From Microbacterium neungamense (GTDB taxonomy: Bacteria; Actinomycetota; Actinomycetes; Actinomycetales; Microbacteriaceae): a DNA stretch of 64,000 nucleotides. The stretch spans positions 1,488,001 to 1,552,000 of the forward strand of contig NZ_CP069717.1 of the NCBI RefSeq assembly GCF_024971095.1, read 5' to 3'. The notes under the pieces are model-generated. The model was not told where the DNA came from, did not search any database, and saw only the letters and a list, made by a program, of their open reading frames with translations. Position 1 is the first letter of the stretch. Every line of letters starts with the position of its first letter. Shown here one piece after another: positions 41,470 to 49,479 of the stretch. The position numbers and the translations under genes were made by a program.

Positions 41470-42336
41470 GTGCCCGCATCCGTCCTCTCCCGCGCCGAGT
41501 GGCGTGCGCGTGCCCGCGCCCACGAGGAGCGGGCGGATGCACTGACCGCCGGGCACCGCGAGCGGACGGCGCGGGGCGAGAAGCACCCCGTCTGGGACTT
41601 CCTGTTCACCTACTACTCGTACAAGCCGGCACGGCTGCGCCGCTGGCATCCGGGTGCCGGTGTCGTGCTCGAAGGCGCGGCGGAGCGCCGCTCCTGGCGC
41701 TGGTACTCCCCCGGTCCGTCGGAGGTGGACGCGGTGCCGGATGCCGGCGCCTTCGCGGCGGAGAAGCCCGAGCTGGCGCGCCTGATCGAGCGGATGCTGC
41801 GCCGCACGGCCGCGCGCCCCGGCCAGTTCGGCTGCTTCGGGCTGCACGAGTGGGCGATGGTGTACCGGGCCGAGGAGCACCGGCATCCGGTTCCGCTGCG
41901 CCTGGGGCAGGCCGGCACGGACGCGGTGGTGGAGTCGCACGAGCTGCGCTGCACGCACTTCGACGCCTTCCGCTTCTTCACACCGGATGCCGTCGCCCGC
42001 AACCGCCGGCCGCTCACCCGCGAGGAGCAGCCCGCGCTCGAGCAGCCCGGATGCCTGCACGCCGGCATGGACGTCTACAAGTGGGCGATGAAGCTGGGGC
42101 CGCTGGTGCCCGGCGAGCTGCTGCTGGACGCGTTCGAGCTGGCCCGCGACATCCGTCTGCTGGACATGGAGGCGGCGCCGTACGACCTCGCCGCGTGGGG
42201 CATCCGGCCGGTGCGGATCGAGACGGCCGAGGGCAAGGCGGAGTACGTCCGCCGGCAGCGGGCGTTCGCCGAGCGGGGCAACGCCCTGCGCGAGCGGATG
42301 CTGCGCGCGTGGCTCGGCGAGGACGAGGGCGCCTGA
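41470..42336 (+). CDS. predicted 3-methyladenine DNA glycosylase-like protein
   Basis: 288 aa. I recognise it as the actinobacterial family often labelled 3-methyladenine DNA glycosylase, from HPVWDFLFTYYSYKPARLRRW and GCLHAGMDVYKWAMKLGPLV; the catalytic basis of that label is weak. Conserved Trp, His and Tyr residues dominate (FGLHEWAMVYR, HELRCTHFDAFRFF). No signal peptide. Start GTG is set by TATCCT 6 bases upstream. The region 42337-42419 after it holds nothing recognisable. Confidence 0.6.
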   Translation: MPASVLSRAEWRARARAHEERADALTAGHRERTARGEKHPVWDFLFTYYSYKPARLRRWHPGAGVVLEGAAERRSWRWYSPGPSEVDAVPDAGAFAAEKPELARLIERMLRRTAARPGQFGCFGLHEWAMVYRAEEHRHPVPLRLGQAGTDAVVESHELRCTHFDAFRFFTPDAVARNRRPLTREEQPALEQPGCLHAGMDVYKWAMKLGPLVPGELLLDAFELARDIRLLDMEAAPYDLAAWGIRPVRIETAEGKAEYVRRQRAFAERGNALRERMLRAWLGEDEGA

Positions 42337-42419
42337 CGAGATCACCTGACGAGGGCCTCTGACCAGGGCGCGCCGGGCGAGGGCGTCGCGGCGGCGGCGC
42401 GTGCGGCGATGCGCGCGGC

Positions 42420-43580
42420 TCACCCGCCGGTTATGTCCGCCGCGAGCTGCAGCCGCAGCCGCACCACCCGTTCGGCGGCCTCCTGCAGACGCGCGGCCGG
42501 CAGGCGTCCGTCGCCGACCGCCTGCACGATGCCGGAGACGATCCGCGGTGCGGTGTCGGGCGTGGATCCGGCGATCATCAGCACCATGTCTGCTCCGGCG
42601 GCCAGCGCCGCGACCGCGTTCTGCACCGGGTCGGCGTACGCGTCGACGCCGGAGTCGCCGAGCATCCCGAGGTCGTCGGTGACGGCGACCCCGTCGAAGC
42701 CCAGCTCGCTGCGGGCGATGGCGTACCAGCGCGGCGACAGCGAGGCGGGCGCGGGGTCGACCGACGTGTAGGCCAGGTGCCCGAACATGAGCAGCGGAGC
42801 GCCGGCGTCGATGCCCGCGGCGAACGGGACGGCGTCGGTCGCACGCCACTCCTCCAGCGTCCGCGTCGTGGACGGGATGCCATGGTGGGAGTCCCCCGGC
42901 GCGGCGCCGTGCCCCGGGAAGTGCTTGAGGGTCGAGGCGACCGCGGCCCGCTCCCCCTCGACCGCTGCGGCGACGCGTTCGGCGGCGCCGGCCGGGTCGG
43001 CGCCGAGGGCGCGGCGGTGGATGAAGGACGACGGGGCGGCGGGCACGTCGGCGACGATCCCGAAGTTCACGTTGGCACCCGCGTCGGCGACGAGGGCGCC
43101 GCGGGCCGCGAAGGCGGCGCGGGCGTCGCCGGACGGACGGTCCTTGAGGGTGTCCGCGGCGGGCAGGTCGTCCCAGGGCAGGCGCGACACGTCGCCGCCC
43201 TCCTGGTCGATCGCGATCAGCGGCGGCAGCCGCGGGTCGGTGACGAGGGCGGCGGTGACGGTGCGCAGCTCCTCGGGGGTCGGCGGGATGTTCGCGCCCA
43301 TCAGGATGAATCCGCCCAGGCCGGAGGACATGTACTGCCGGAGCGCGGCGGTGTCGGTGGTCGGGATGTGCCCCATCACCACGGTGGCGGCGCGCTGCGC
43401 GGTGGTCATCTCGGCGACGAGGGCGGCGGCGGGGTCGGGCGTGGGCGTCGGCGACGGGGTGCGCGTGGGGGACGGCGTGGACGGATGCGGCTGCGGCGAG
43501 GCCTGCGGCGCGGAGCATCCGGATGCCGCGAGCACCGCCGCCGCGGCGAGCACGGCGAGGAGGCTTCGGATCGCGGACAT
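42420..43580 (-). CDS. glycoside hydrolase family 3 lipoprotein (NagZ-like beta-N-acetylhexosaminidase)
   Basis: 386 aa. The lipobox LAASGC (C22) is followed by a Pro/Ser/Thr linker (PSTPSPTRTPSPTPTPDP) that would span the wall. The GH3 N-domain has STLKHFPGHGAAPGDSHHGI with the acid/base His-Asp dyad typical of NagZ, and VAVTDDLGMLG with the nucleophile Asp. It probably trims peptidoglycan GlcNAc outside the membrane. TAGGCT lies 6 bases before the ATG. Confidence 0.92.
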   Translation of the reverse strand: MSAIRSLLAVLAAAAVLAASGCSAPQASPQPHPSTPSPTRTPSPTPTPDPAAALVAEMTTAQRAATVVMGHIPTTDTAALRQYMSSGLGGFILMGANIPPTPEELRTVTAALVTDPRLPPLIAIDQEGGDVSRLPWDDLPAADTLKDRPSGDARAAFAARGALVADAGANVNFGIVADVPAAPSSFIHRRALGADPAGAAERVAAAVEGERAAVASTLKHFPGHGAAPGDSHHGIPSTTRTLEEWRATDAVPFAAGIDAGAPLLMFGHLAYTSVDPAPASLSPRWYAIARSELGFDGVAVTDDLGMLGDSGVDAYADPVQNAVAALAAGADMVLMIAGSTPDTAPRIVSGIVQAVGDGRLPAARLQEAAERVVRLRLQLAADITGG

Positions 43581-43586
43581 GGCCTC

Positions 43587-43592
43587 AGCCTA
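43587..43592 (-). promoter_or_regulatory. -10 box of leaderless NagZ-like mRNA
   Basis: TAGGCT on the minus strand, 6 bases (GAGGCC), then the ATG at 43580. Confidence 0.6.
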
Positions 43593-43658
43593 CGGCGGCC
43601 GCCTGAAGCGCCGCCGGATGCCGCGACGCCGTTGCGCGGCCGGCACGAGCGTGCTGAC

Positions 43659-44447
43659 ATGACGGTGATGGCATGCGACGATCCTCCGCCTCCGGGCATC
43701 CGCCGGCATCCGCCCGAGCAGGCGCCGCAGGATGCCGCGGCCGCGAGCGACCTCACCGCTCTGGATGCGCTGGTCACCACCTGCCGCGCCTGCCCGCGCC
43801 TGGTCGCCTGGCGGGAGGAGGTGGCGCGCACGAAGCGCGCCGCGTTCCGCGACCAGGACTACTGGGGGCGTCCGGTGCCCGGGTTCGGGCCGCACGCCGC
43901 GTCGATCCTGATCGTCGGCCTGGCCCCGGCGGCGCACGGCGCGAACCGGACCGGGCGCATGTTCACCGGCGACCGCAGCGGGGACGTGCTGTACGCGGCG
44001 ATGTACGCCGTGGGGCTCGCCTCGCAGCCGGTCGCCGCGTCGCGCGACGACGGGCTGGAGCTGTTCGGCACGCGGATCAGCGCGCCGGTGCGGTGCGCCC
44101 CGCCCGAGAACAAGCCGACCCCGCAGGAGCGCCGCACGTGCGCGCCGTTCCTCGCGAGGGAGTTGGAGCTGCTGGCCGGCACCCTGCGCGTGGTCGTGGT
44201 GCTGGGCGGGTTCGGCTGGCAGGCGCTGCTGGCCACGCTGACGGATGCCGGGTGGCTGGTGCCCCGCCCGCGCCCGCGGTTCGGTCACGGCGCCCGGGTG
44301 CGGCTCGCGCATCCCGACGGCCGGGCGCTGGAAGTGCTCGGATGCTTCCACGTCAGCCAGCAGAACACCTTCACCGGCCGGCTCACTCCGGCCATGCTCG
44401 AGGAGGTTCTCATCCAGGCGAAGTCCGCCGCCGCCGTCGGACCCTGA
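43659..44447 (+). CDS. uracil-DNA glycosylase, family 5 (UDGb type)
   Basis: 262 aa iron-sulfur uracil glycosylase for base-excision repair. Motif A is GLAPAAHGANRTGRMFTGD, and motif 3 is CFHVSQQNTFTGRLT. The cluster cysteines are in TTCRACPRLVAW, VRCAPPE and RRTCAPFL. Family 5 enzymes lack the usual Asp/Asn in motif A, as here, and act on uracil, hypoxanthine and related lesions. An ATG at 43668 is an alternative start. The final Pro codon and stop (CCC TGA) are the first bases of a 19-bp repeat array. Confidence 0.9.
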   Translation: MTVMACDDPPPPGIRRHPPEQAPQDAAAASDLTALDALVTTCRACPRLVAWREEVARTKRAAFRDQDYWGRPVPGFGPHAASILIVGLAPAAHGANRTGRMFTGDRSGDVLYAAMYAVGLASQPVAASRDDGLELFGTRISAPVRCAPPENKPTPQERRTCAPFLARELELLAGTLRVVVVLGGFGWQALLATLTDAGWLVPRPRPRFGHGARVRLAHPDGRALEVLGCFHVSQQNTFTGRLTPAMLEEVLIQAKSAAAVGP

Positions 44448-44572
44448 GCCCGTCGCCGGACCCTGAGCCCGTCGCCGGACCCTGAGCCCGTCGAAGGGTC
44501 CTGAGCCTGTCAGCGGACCCTGAGCCTGTCAGCGGACCCCGAGCCTGTCAGCGGACCCTGAGCCTGTCGAAG
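44440..44572. repeat. tandem array of seven 19-bp units (dispersed repeat family 1)
   Basis: Seven head-to-tail units without spacers; the best unit is GACCCTGAGCCTGTCGAAG. Units 1-2 carry GAGCCCGTCGCCG, unit 3 GAGCCCGTCGAAG, 4-6 GAGCCTGTCAGCG and 7 GAGCCTGTCGAAG. The array spans the UDG stop codon and ends 19 bp before the convergent flavoprotein stop, filling the whole intergenic region. Confidence 0.93.
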
Positions 44573-44591
44573 GGTCCGCCCGCCGCATCCG

Positions 44592-45671
44592 CTACGACGC
44601 CAGCCGGAGCCCGTCCGCGGGCCGCACCTCCTGCAGGTACCGCCGGACGCCGGTCGCCGCTGTCCGCCCCGCGCGGTTGGCGCCGATCGTGCTCGCCGAG
44701 GGCCCGTATCCGACCAGCTGCACCCGAGGGTCTGCGACGGCGGTGGTGCCGCGTCCGCCGCGATCCAGGCGGATGCCGCCCGAGGCGCTGCGCAGCCGCA
44801 GCGGAGCGAGGTGCGCGATGGCCGGCCGGAACCCGGTCGCCCAGAGGATCACGTCGACCCGCTCGAACGTCCCGTCCGCCCACCGCACGCCGTCCGGCTC
44901 GATCCGCTCGAACATCGGCCGGCGCGCCGCGTAGGCGCCCAGCCGCGCGGCCTCCTGCTCCTGCGGGCGCAGCATCAGGCCGGTCACGCTCACCACGCTC
45001 TGCGGAGGCAGGCCCTGCGCCACCCGCTGCTCCACGAGGGCGACGGCCGCGGCGCCCGCCTCCGGGGTGAACTCGTCGTCGCGCCAGACCGGCTCCCGCC
45101 GGGTCACCCACAGGGTGTCCGTGATCGGCGCCAGGGCGCCGAGGAACTGCACGGCAGACGCTCCACCGCCCACGACCAGCACCCGCTTCCCGCGGAAGTG
45201 GTCCGGCCCGGGGTAGTCGACGGTGTGCAGCTGCTCGCCGAGGAAGCTCTCCCGGCCGGGATGGTGCGGCAGAAACGGACGCGTCCAGGTGCCGGTGGCG
45301 TTCACGAGCGTGCGCGTGCGCCACTCCCCCTGCGCGGCGTGCACGACGAGGATGCCGTCCTCGTCGGTGACCGTGTGGACCGACACCGGGCGGAGCACCG
45401 GCAGCGCGTGCTCGCGTTCGTAGGAGCCGAAATACGCCGGCACGACGCGGTTCGCCCGGGCGGCGGTCCGAGGCGGGGGCTGCGAACCGGGCAGTTCGGC
45501 GACGCCGTGCACGTCGACCATCGTGAGGGCGTCCCAGCGGTGCTGCCACGCCCCGCCCGGCCGCTCGTCGGCATCGAGCACGAGATGACGGATGCCGAGG
45601 CGCCGCAGGTGGTACGACGCGGAGAGCCCGGCCTGGCCGGCGCCGATCACCACGCTCTCGAGGATGTCCAC
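44592..45671 (-). CDS. FAD/NAD(P)-dependent oxidoreductase (flavin monooxygenase-like, CzcO family)
   Basis: 359 aa. The N-terminal FAD dinucleotide fold is SVVIGAGQAGLSASYHLRRL, with PGGAWQHRWD after it. The NADPH fold is RVLVVGGGASAVQFLGAL, and the C-terminal ATGFRP motif is ILWATGFRPAIAHL. The size fits single-component flavin-containing monooxygenases or YhdG/CzcO-like putative reductases; the true substrate is unknown. GTG 45671 is chosen because it puts the FAD motif at the usual distance from the N-terminus. Confidence 0.85.
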   Translation of the reverse strand: MDILESVVIGAGQAGLSASYHLRRLGIRHLVLDADERPGGAWQHRWDALTMVDVHGVAELPGSQPPPRTAARANRVVPAYFGSYEREHALPVLRPVSVHTVTDEDGILVVHAAQGEWRTRTLVNATGTWTRPFLPHHPGRESFLGEQLHTVDYPGPDHFRGKRVLVVGGGASAVQFLGALAPITDTLWVTRREPVWRDDEFTPEAGAAAVALVEQRVAQGLPPQSVVSVTGLMLRPQEQEAARLGAYAARRPMFERIEPDGVRWADGTFERVDVILWATGFRPAIAHLAPLRLRSASGGIRLDRGGRGTTAVADPRVQLVGYGPSASTIGANRAGRTAATGVRRYLQEVRPADGLRLAS

Positions 45672-45809
45672 GACCGTCCCAACGCCCGCGGCGCCGCCGT
45701 TGTTCCGGACACGCCCGGGACGCACGCCCGTCCCCGCCTCGATTGGCGTTCGCGCGGGATGCTGTTGTATTCTGAACGGGTTGCTCCGGGCTTCTACGGA
45801 GCAGCATCT

Positions 45810-45885
45810 GGGCCTGTGGCGCAGCTGGTAGCGCACCTGCATGGCATGCAGGGGGTCAGGGGTTCGAGTCCCCTCAGGTCCACCA
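45810..45885 (+). tRNA. tRNA-Ala (GGC)
   Basis: Cloverleaf: acceptor GGGCCTG pairs with CAGGTCC with the G3-U70 wobble that marks alanine tRNAs. The anticodon stem CCTGC/GCAGG holds loop ATGGCAT with anticodon GGC, and the T arm is AGGGG-TTCGAGT-CCCCT. Discriminator A at 45882 and a genome-encoded CCA at 45883-45885. The 3' end marks the left edge of the low-GC accessory segment. Confidence 0.97.
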
Positions 45886-45899
45886 AATCGGAAACGTTC

Positions 45900-45932
45900 G
45901 AACCTTGCGCCGCTTATCGTGGTGCAAGGTTC
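45900..45932 (+). terminator. terminator after tRNA-Ala
   Basis: 12-bp stem GAACCTTGCGCC/GGTGCAAGGTTC (one G-T pair), 9-base loop, then TTTCGTTG. The only hairpin in the window with a good T-rich tail; 15 bp after the CCA. Confidence 0.85.
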
Positions 45933-46590
45933 TTTCGTTGTGCTGCCTGGCGCTCGTCGCCAGGATCGTTGCGATGGGCTCGTTCGGCACGAGAGTTGCG
46001 TCTCGGCAACGACCGCTGCCGCCGTCGCGTTCCCCGTCAGTTTGGTCATCGGGGTAATGGTGATGCATCCGGCGAGACCGACGTAGCCGGAAGCCGGCTG
46101 GTGATGGCGCAGTCGCCGTCGTTGGCAGCGCGATCTGCTGCGACTCGTACCGTGGGTCCAGGCCGCAGCCGTTTCCAGGGCATCGCTCACCTTCGCTTCG
46201 CCGAGAACCCAGCGCGCGTGGTACGCGTATCCCGGCCGTGCCTGTCGAGCATCTCCAGCACCAGGGCGGCGTCCTCGTGCAGGGTCGCGGATGCCTGGAA
46301 CATGAGCCGGTTGCCCCCTGCCGGTCGTCGGCATCCGTCGCGGCCTGGGCTGAGTACGACTAGTGGGGGCGGGCGAGCTCCGCACCTGGCCGCGATCTCG
46401 GGTGGTTGCGATCAGGTCGCTAATCACCCGATACGGCACGTCCGCATCCTCGACGTGCTGGGTCACTTGGGCATTATGGGGTCTCTCGCTCGCCGCGGTA
46501 GCGACCCTGTGCGCCGCGGACGCTATCCGTGTCAGTGGCCTCGGATACGGTGCTCTTCAACCAGGTAGAGCAGCAGATCGGGAGGCAAGG
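45933..46590. other. gene-poor, mixed-composition stretch
   Basis: About 660 bp without a gene I can support. Open frames exist on both strands but none has a good start with recognisable protein sequence. Two minus-strand scraps (DADVPYRVISDLIATTRDRG near 46400, and ATLHEDAALVLEMLDRHG near 46250) look protein-like and may be relics. The frame open upstream of the CHAT gene belongs to this stretch and not to the protein. Confidence 0.5.
46581..46585 (+). promoter_or_regulatory. Shine-Dalgarno site of the CHAT gene
   Basis: GGAGG with a 5-base gap to GTG 46591. It decides the start; by contrast many core genes here are leaderless. Confidence 0.75.
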
Positions 46591-47652
46591 GTGGGGTCGG
46601 CGCAGTACCGCGGTGAATTGCAGCGCAAGCGGAAGCAGCGCGTAGATGCCGAGAAGAAGGCCGGCGACTACCGGAGCAAGGAGTCGAAGAAGCGCAGTGA
46701 GGCCGATCGGGCGCGGCGCGAGGCGGCGAGTACGAAGAGCGAAGCGACGAGAAAGTCGAAGCTGAACCGCGCCGCCCAGCGAGACAAGGAAGCAGCCACT
46801 GCAGGTGCCGAGGCGAATCGGTGGCAGACCAAGGCCGCGGGGTATGCGAAGCAGGAAGCTAACCTCCAGACCAAACTGGCCAAAGCTGAGCGGTCCGAGG
46901 CTGACGCGGCCGAACGAAAGCGCCAAAGAGAGCAGGCTGCTGCGGATCGCCGTGCCGCGACTGAGAGGGCGCAGACTAATGCCCAGCTGATCCGCACCGA
47001 GCGCGCTCTCGGTGAAGCTCTCCGAGAGCTGCGCGCCCCGAAACCGGAGAAACTGCGCGTGCTGCTATTAGGCGCATCCTCGGAGGGTGATCTGCGAGTC
47101 GGGCGAGAGCAGAAGCGCATCCGGGCCGCCGTCGAGTCTGCCCTGCACCGCGATCTGATCGAACTCGACGTGCGCCCCGCCGCAACCGCCGCCGATCTGC
47201 TGGACGGCATCACGAAGTTCCGGCCGCACATCCTGCACTTCTCAGGGCACAGCAACGAAGACCTGATCATCTTCGAGTACGAGAACGACAACCCCCATCG
47301 GGGGCACCCGGTAACCGCGCGCGCTTTCTCCCGTGCGATCGCTGCGACCGATGAGCCGCCGTTGCTAGTGCTGCTCAACGCCTGCAGGTCTGCCGCGCAG
47401 ATCGACCAGCTCGTTGCCGATGTGGTGCCGTTCGCGATCGGCATGGCGGACAGCATCGCCGACGGCGACGCGATCAACTACGCAACCCAGTTCTATGCCT
47501 CGATCGCGAACGGCCAGTCCGTCTCCTCAGCACACCTCGCCGGGCAAGTCGCCTTGGAGATGGCCGGACTCGACGGTGCGGAACTTCCTACGCTCGCCTC
47601 AGCAGAAGACGTGGACCCCACGTCCACAGTCCTGGTCAAGCCGACCGAATGA
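46591..47652 (+). CDS. coiled-coil CHAT-domain (caspase-like) protease
   Basis: 353 aa. Residues 1-145 are an uninterrupted charged coiled coil (KRKQRVDAEKKAGDYRSK; AAERKRQREQAAADRR). Residues 155-345 form a CHAT fold beginning LRVLLLGASSEGDLRVG; the catalytic dyad is H220 in ILHFSGHS and C265 in LVLLNACRSA. CHAT proteases are clan CD cysteine peptidases; characterised bacterial examples include Csx29 of type III-E CRISPR and proteases that cut toxins or gasdermins. No signal peptide or membrane helix. GTG 46591 has an ideal SD. It precedes the RelA/SpoT gene by 126 bp in the same direction. Target and trigger unknown. Confidence 0.85.
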   Translation: MGSAQYRGELQRKRKQRVDAEKKAGDYRSKESKKRSEADRARREAASTKSEATRKSKLNRAAQRDKEAATAGAEANRWQTKAAGYAKQEANLQTKLAKAERSEADAAERKRQREQAAADRRAATERAQTNAQLIRTERALGEALRELRAPKPEKLRVLLLGASSEGDLRVGREQKRIRAAVESALHRDLIELDVRPAATAADLLDGITKFRPHILHFSGHSNEDLIIFEYENDNPHRGHPVTARAFSRAIAATDEPPLLVLLNACRSAAQIDQLVADVVPFAIGMADSIADGDAINYATQFYASIANGQSVSSAHLAGQVALEMAGLDGAELPTLASAEDVDPTSTVLVKPTE

Positions 47653-47766
47653 CCCGTCAAATGCGGCGGGCCGACGGAAGCACGGCCGCGGTGAACGCGG
47701 CGGCTTGCTGGCGCTCATGGCCTCACCGGACTGTCACCAGTTCCCGCAGCAGCCTCGAATCGCCGC

Positions 47767-47772
47767 TACGTT
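47767..47772 (+). promoter_or_regulatory. -10 box of leaderless RelA/SpoT-domain mRNA
   Basis: TACGTT, 6 bases (GTCAGT), then the GTG at 47779. It suggests the gene can be expressed apart from the CHAT gene. Confidence 0.5.
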
Positions 47773-47778
47773 GTCAGT

Positions 47779-48981
47779 GTGAACTCGACCCATGGTGACC
47801 TCGAATTACTGACTACCCACCGCCTGGACTATTACGACGCGAATCTCGCCCGCCGAAAAGCACTCGTCGAGGAAATGAAGCCCGCCGTCGAGAAGCGGCT
47901 CCATGCCGCAGGGCTCAATCACTTCCGCGTCGAAGCACGCGTCAAGTCCCGCGCCAGCTTTGAGCAGAAGGTACGTAAGAATCCGACTCGCGAGGTCGAA
48001 GACGTCGTGGGCGTTCGCATTCTCGTATTCTTCCGATCTGATCTCGTGGTGGCGGAGGAGGTTGTCCGGAAGATGCTGATCCTCGAGCAGGGGTCTTACG
48101 TAGACAAGGCCGATCTCTTGCAGGACAGCGAGTTTGGGTATCGCAGCATTCAGTTCATCGGCCGGACCAAGAAGGGCGGCTGGGACGCGTATCCGGACCC
48201 AATGTGGCAGGTATCGGTCAACTCAGGTGACAAGGTGGAGGTCCAGATCAGGACGCTCCTTGAGCACGGCTTCGCAGAAGTTGAACACGACATCCGCTAT
48301 AAGCCGGGTCCGGTCGATATAACCGCAGACGTCCACCGACGATTCGCGCTGACGGCCGCACTGCTGGAGCAGGCGGATACCAATTTGGACGACATCAGGT
48401 CGATACTCCATTCGCGCGAAGAGACCCGCACGACCTCTCGCGCTGCGGACATCAAGGGATCGGATGCCGAGCGGTTTACACGGGCAAGTCGGGCGTCGAT
48501 TGACCTTGATCGCGACATCAGGATCGCGCTTGATCTGAAACACGGTCATGTGCTCAAGTCGGTGCGCGAAGTTGAGAGAGCGGCAAGTCTCGCGGGGTGG
48601 ACGACATTCTGGCAGTATCAGCACGCAGTGGAAAGCTATGGTGAGCTGGGACGCCGGCTCGCCATAGCGTGCGCGGATACGTCGCGCGGGGTGGTGTTTA
48701 TAGACTTCGAGCCGCAGCACGCGCCGATTGGGTATCCGGGAATCGGTCTGTACTGGACTGCTCTGGCGGTCGCACTTGGGGTGAACGACCTCGATCCGAA
48801 GAGGCCCCATGGCCAGATATCGATTCCCGACGGTCGGCTCGAGGAGTTCAGGAGCGTAGCGAGATATCTCGTGCGGAACCCAGATGTTCCGGCCCCAACC
48901 GTGCGGGACCGCTATCGTGCGCAGGCGGCGCCTGCTGGCTCGACACGGGCTGGCGACTTTCGGTCGATCGAACTGACGTAG
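47779..48981 (+). CDS. RelA/SpoT-fold nucleotidyltransferase protein (small alarmone synthetase-like)
   Basis: 400 aa. Residues 20-180 match the (p)ppGpp synthetase fold: RVKSRASFEQK (K56), EDVVGVRIL with catalytic D75, FGYRSIQFIG (Y121), KVEVQIRT with catalytic E154, and EVEHDIRYK. The usual His after GYRS is Gln here (Q125). There is no HD hydrolase domain, no TGS and no ACT, so it is a stand-alone synthetase or a toxSAS-like toxin. Residues 190-400 are an uncharacterised domain (GWTTFWQYQHAVESYGELGR, SRGVVFIDFEPQHAPIGYPG). Products could be alarmones or pyrophosphorylated tRNA. Placed after the CHAT gene. Confidence 0.85.
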   Translation: MNSTHGDLELLTTHRLDYYDANLARRKALVEEMKPAVEKRLHAAGLNHFRVEARVKSRASFEQKVRKNPTREVEDVVGVRILVFFRSDLVVAEEVVRKMLILEQGSYVDKADLLQDSEFGYRSIQFIGRTKKGGWDAYPDPMWQVSVNSGDKVEVQIRTLLEHGFAEVEHDIRYKPGPVDITADVHRRFALTAALLEQADTNLDDIRSILHSREETRTTSRAADIKGSDAERFTRASRASIDLDRDIRIALDLKHGHVLKSVREVERAASLAGWTTFWQYQHAVESYGELGRRLAIACADTSRGVVFIDFEPQHAPIGYPGIGLYWTALAVALGVNDLDPKRPHGQISIPDGRLEEFRSVARYLVRNPDVPAPTVRDRYRAQAAPAGSTRAGDFRSIELT

Positions 48982-49075
48982 TCACGACCTGTCTTGCGGG
49001 TTGCGCTACGTCCTGTTCTCTGGGGCTCGGCGTTCTCTGCGGGCTGTTGTCTGCGCGCCGTTCGCCGCTACAGTC

Positions 49076-49467
49076 ACGACGTCGATCTCGTCGAGGCGGT
49101 GCGCGACCTCACCGACGGCCGCGGTGTGGACTACGCGTTCGAGGCGATCGGCCTGCCGTTCACCATCGAGGCGTGCTTCGAGGCGATCCGCCGCGGGGGC
49201 ACCGCGGTCGTCGTCGGCCAGGTCGCCGACGGCGTGAAGATCTCGATCGATCCCTTCGTGATGAGCGATCAGGAGAAGAAGCTGATCGGCTGCAACGACG
49301 GGTCCACCCGCATGTCGATCGATTTCCCGAAGATCATCGACCTATACATGGAGGGCCGGATCGACCTGGACTCCATGGTCACCGATCGCATCGCGCTCGA
49401 CGACGTCAACGACGCCTTCGCACGGATGCGGCAGGGCCAGGGCATCCGCAGCGTCATCGAGTACTGA
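49076..49467 (+). pseudogene. 3' remnant of a zinc-dependent alcohol dehydrogenase
   Basis: About 130 codons remain: DVDLVEAVRDLTDGRGVDYA, a Rossmann second half with RRGGTAVVVGQVADGV, and the C-terminus LDDVNDAFARMRQGQGIRSV. The catalytic zinc domain and the first part of the cofactor domain (about 230 residues) are missing. The open frame reaches back to 48994, but that part is unrelated sequence from the accessory segment. Base composition returns to the core style here, so this marks the right edge of the insertion or replacement. Confidence 0.8.
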
Positions 49468-49479
49468 GCGCAGCGGGTC

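Larger units (their letters stand above)
45886..49075. other. atypical low-GC accessory segment (candidate genomic island)
   Basis: From the tRNA-Ala 3' end to the break in a truncated alcohol dehydrogenase gene the DNA is visibly poorer in GC than both flanks and carries no core genes, only a CHAT protease gene and a RelA/SpoT-fold gene. There is no integrase, transposase or repeated tRNA 3' end in the window. Arrival by homologous replacement or by an excised element are both possible. Boundaries are inferred from composition and from the truncated gene. Confidence 0.7.

Noticed and set aside
44440..44572. CRISPR array
   Set aside because: Units are contiguous 19-mers without spacers, and no cas genes are near.
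46363..46590. N-terminal extension of the CHAT protein frame (76 more codons)
   Set aside because: No coiled coil or family-like sequence, and the GTG at 46591 has an ideal Shine-Dalgarno site.
48994..49075. Start of the dehydrogenase remnant at 48994 as an intact small gene
   Set aside because: The first ~27 codons are unrelated Cys/Arg-rich sequence; homology begins near 49076, so it is a fragment.
48982..49082. Attachment-site duplicate of the tRNA-Ala 3' end at the right edge of the accessory segment
   Set aside because: No copy of the T-arm/acceptor sequence is seen there; only a short AGTCACGAC repeat (about 48980 and 49073), too weak to call.
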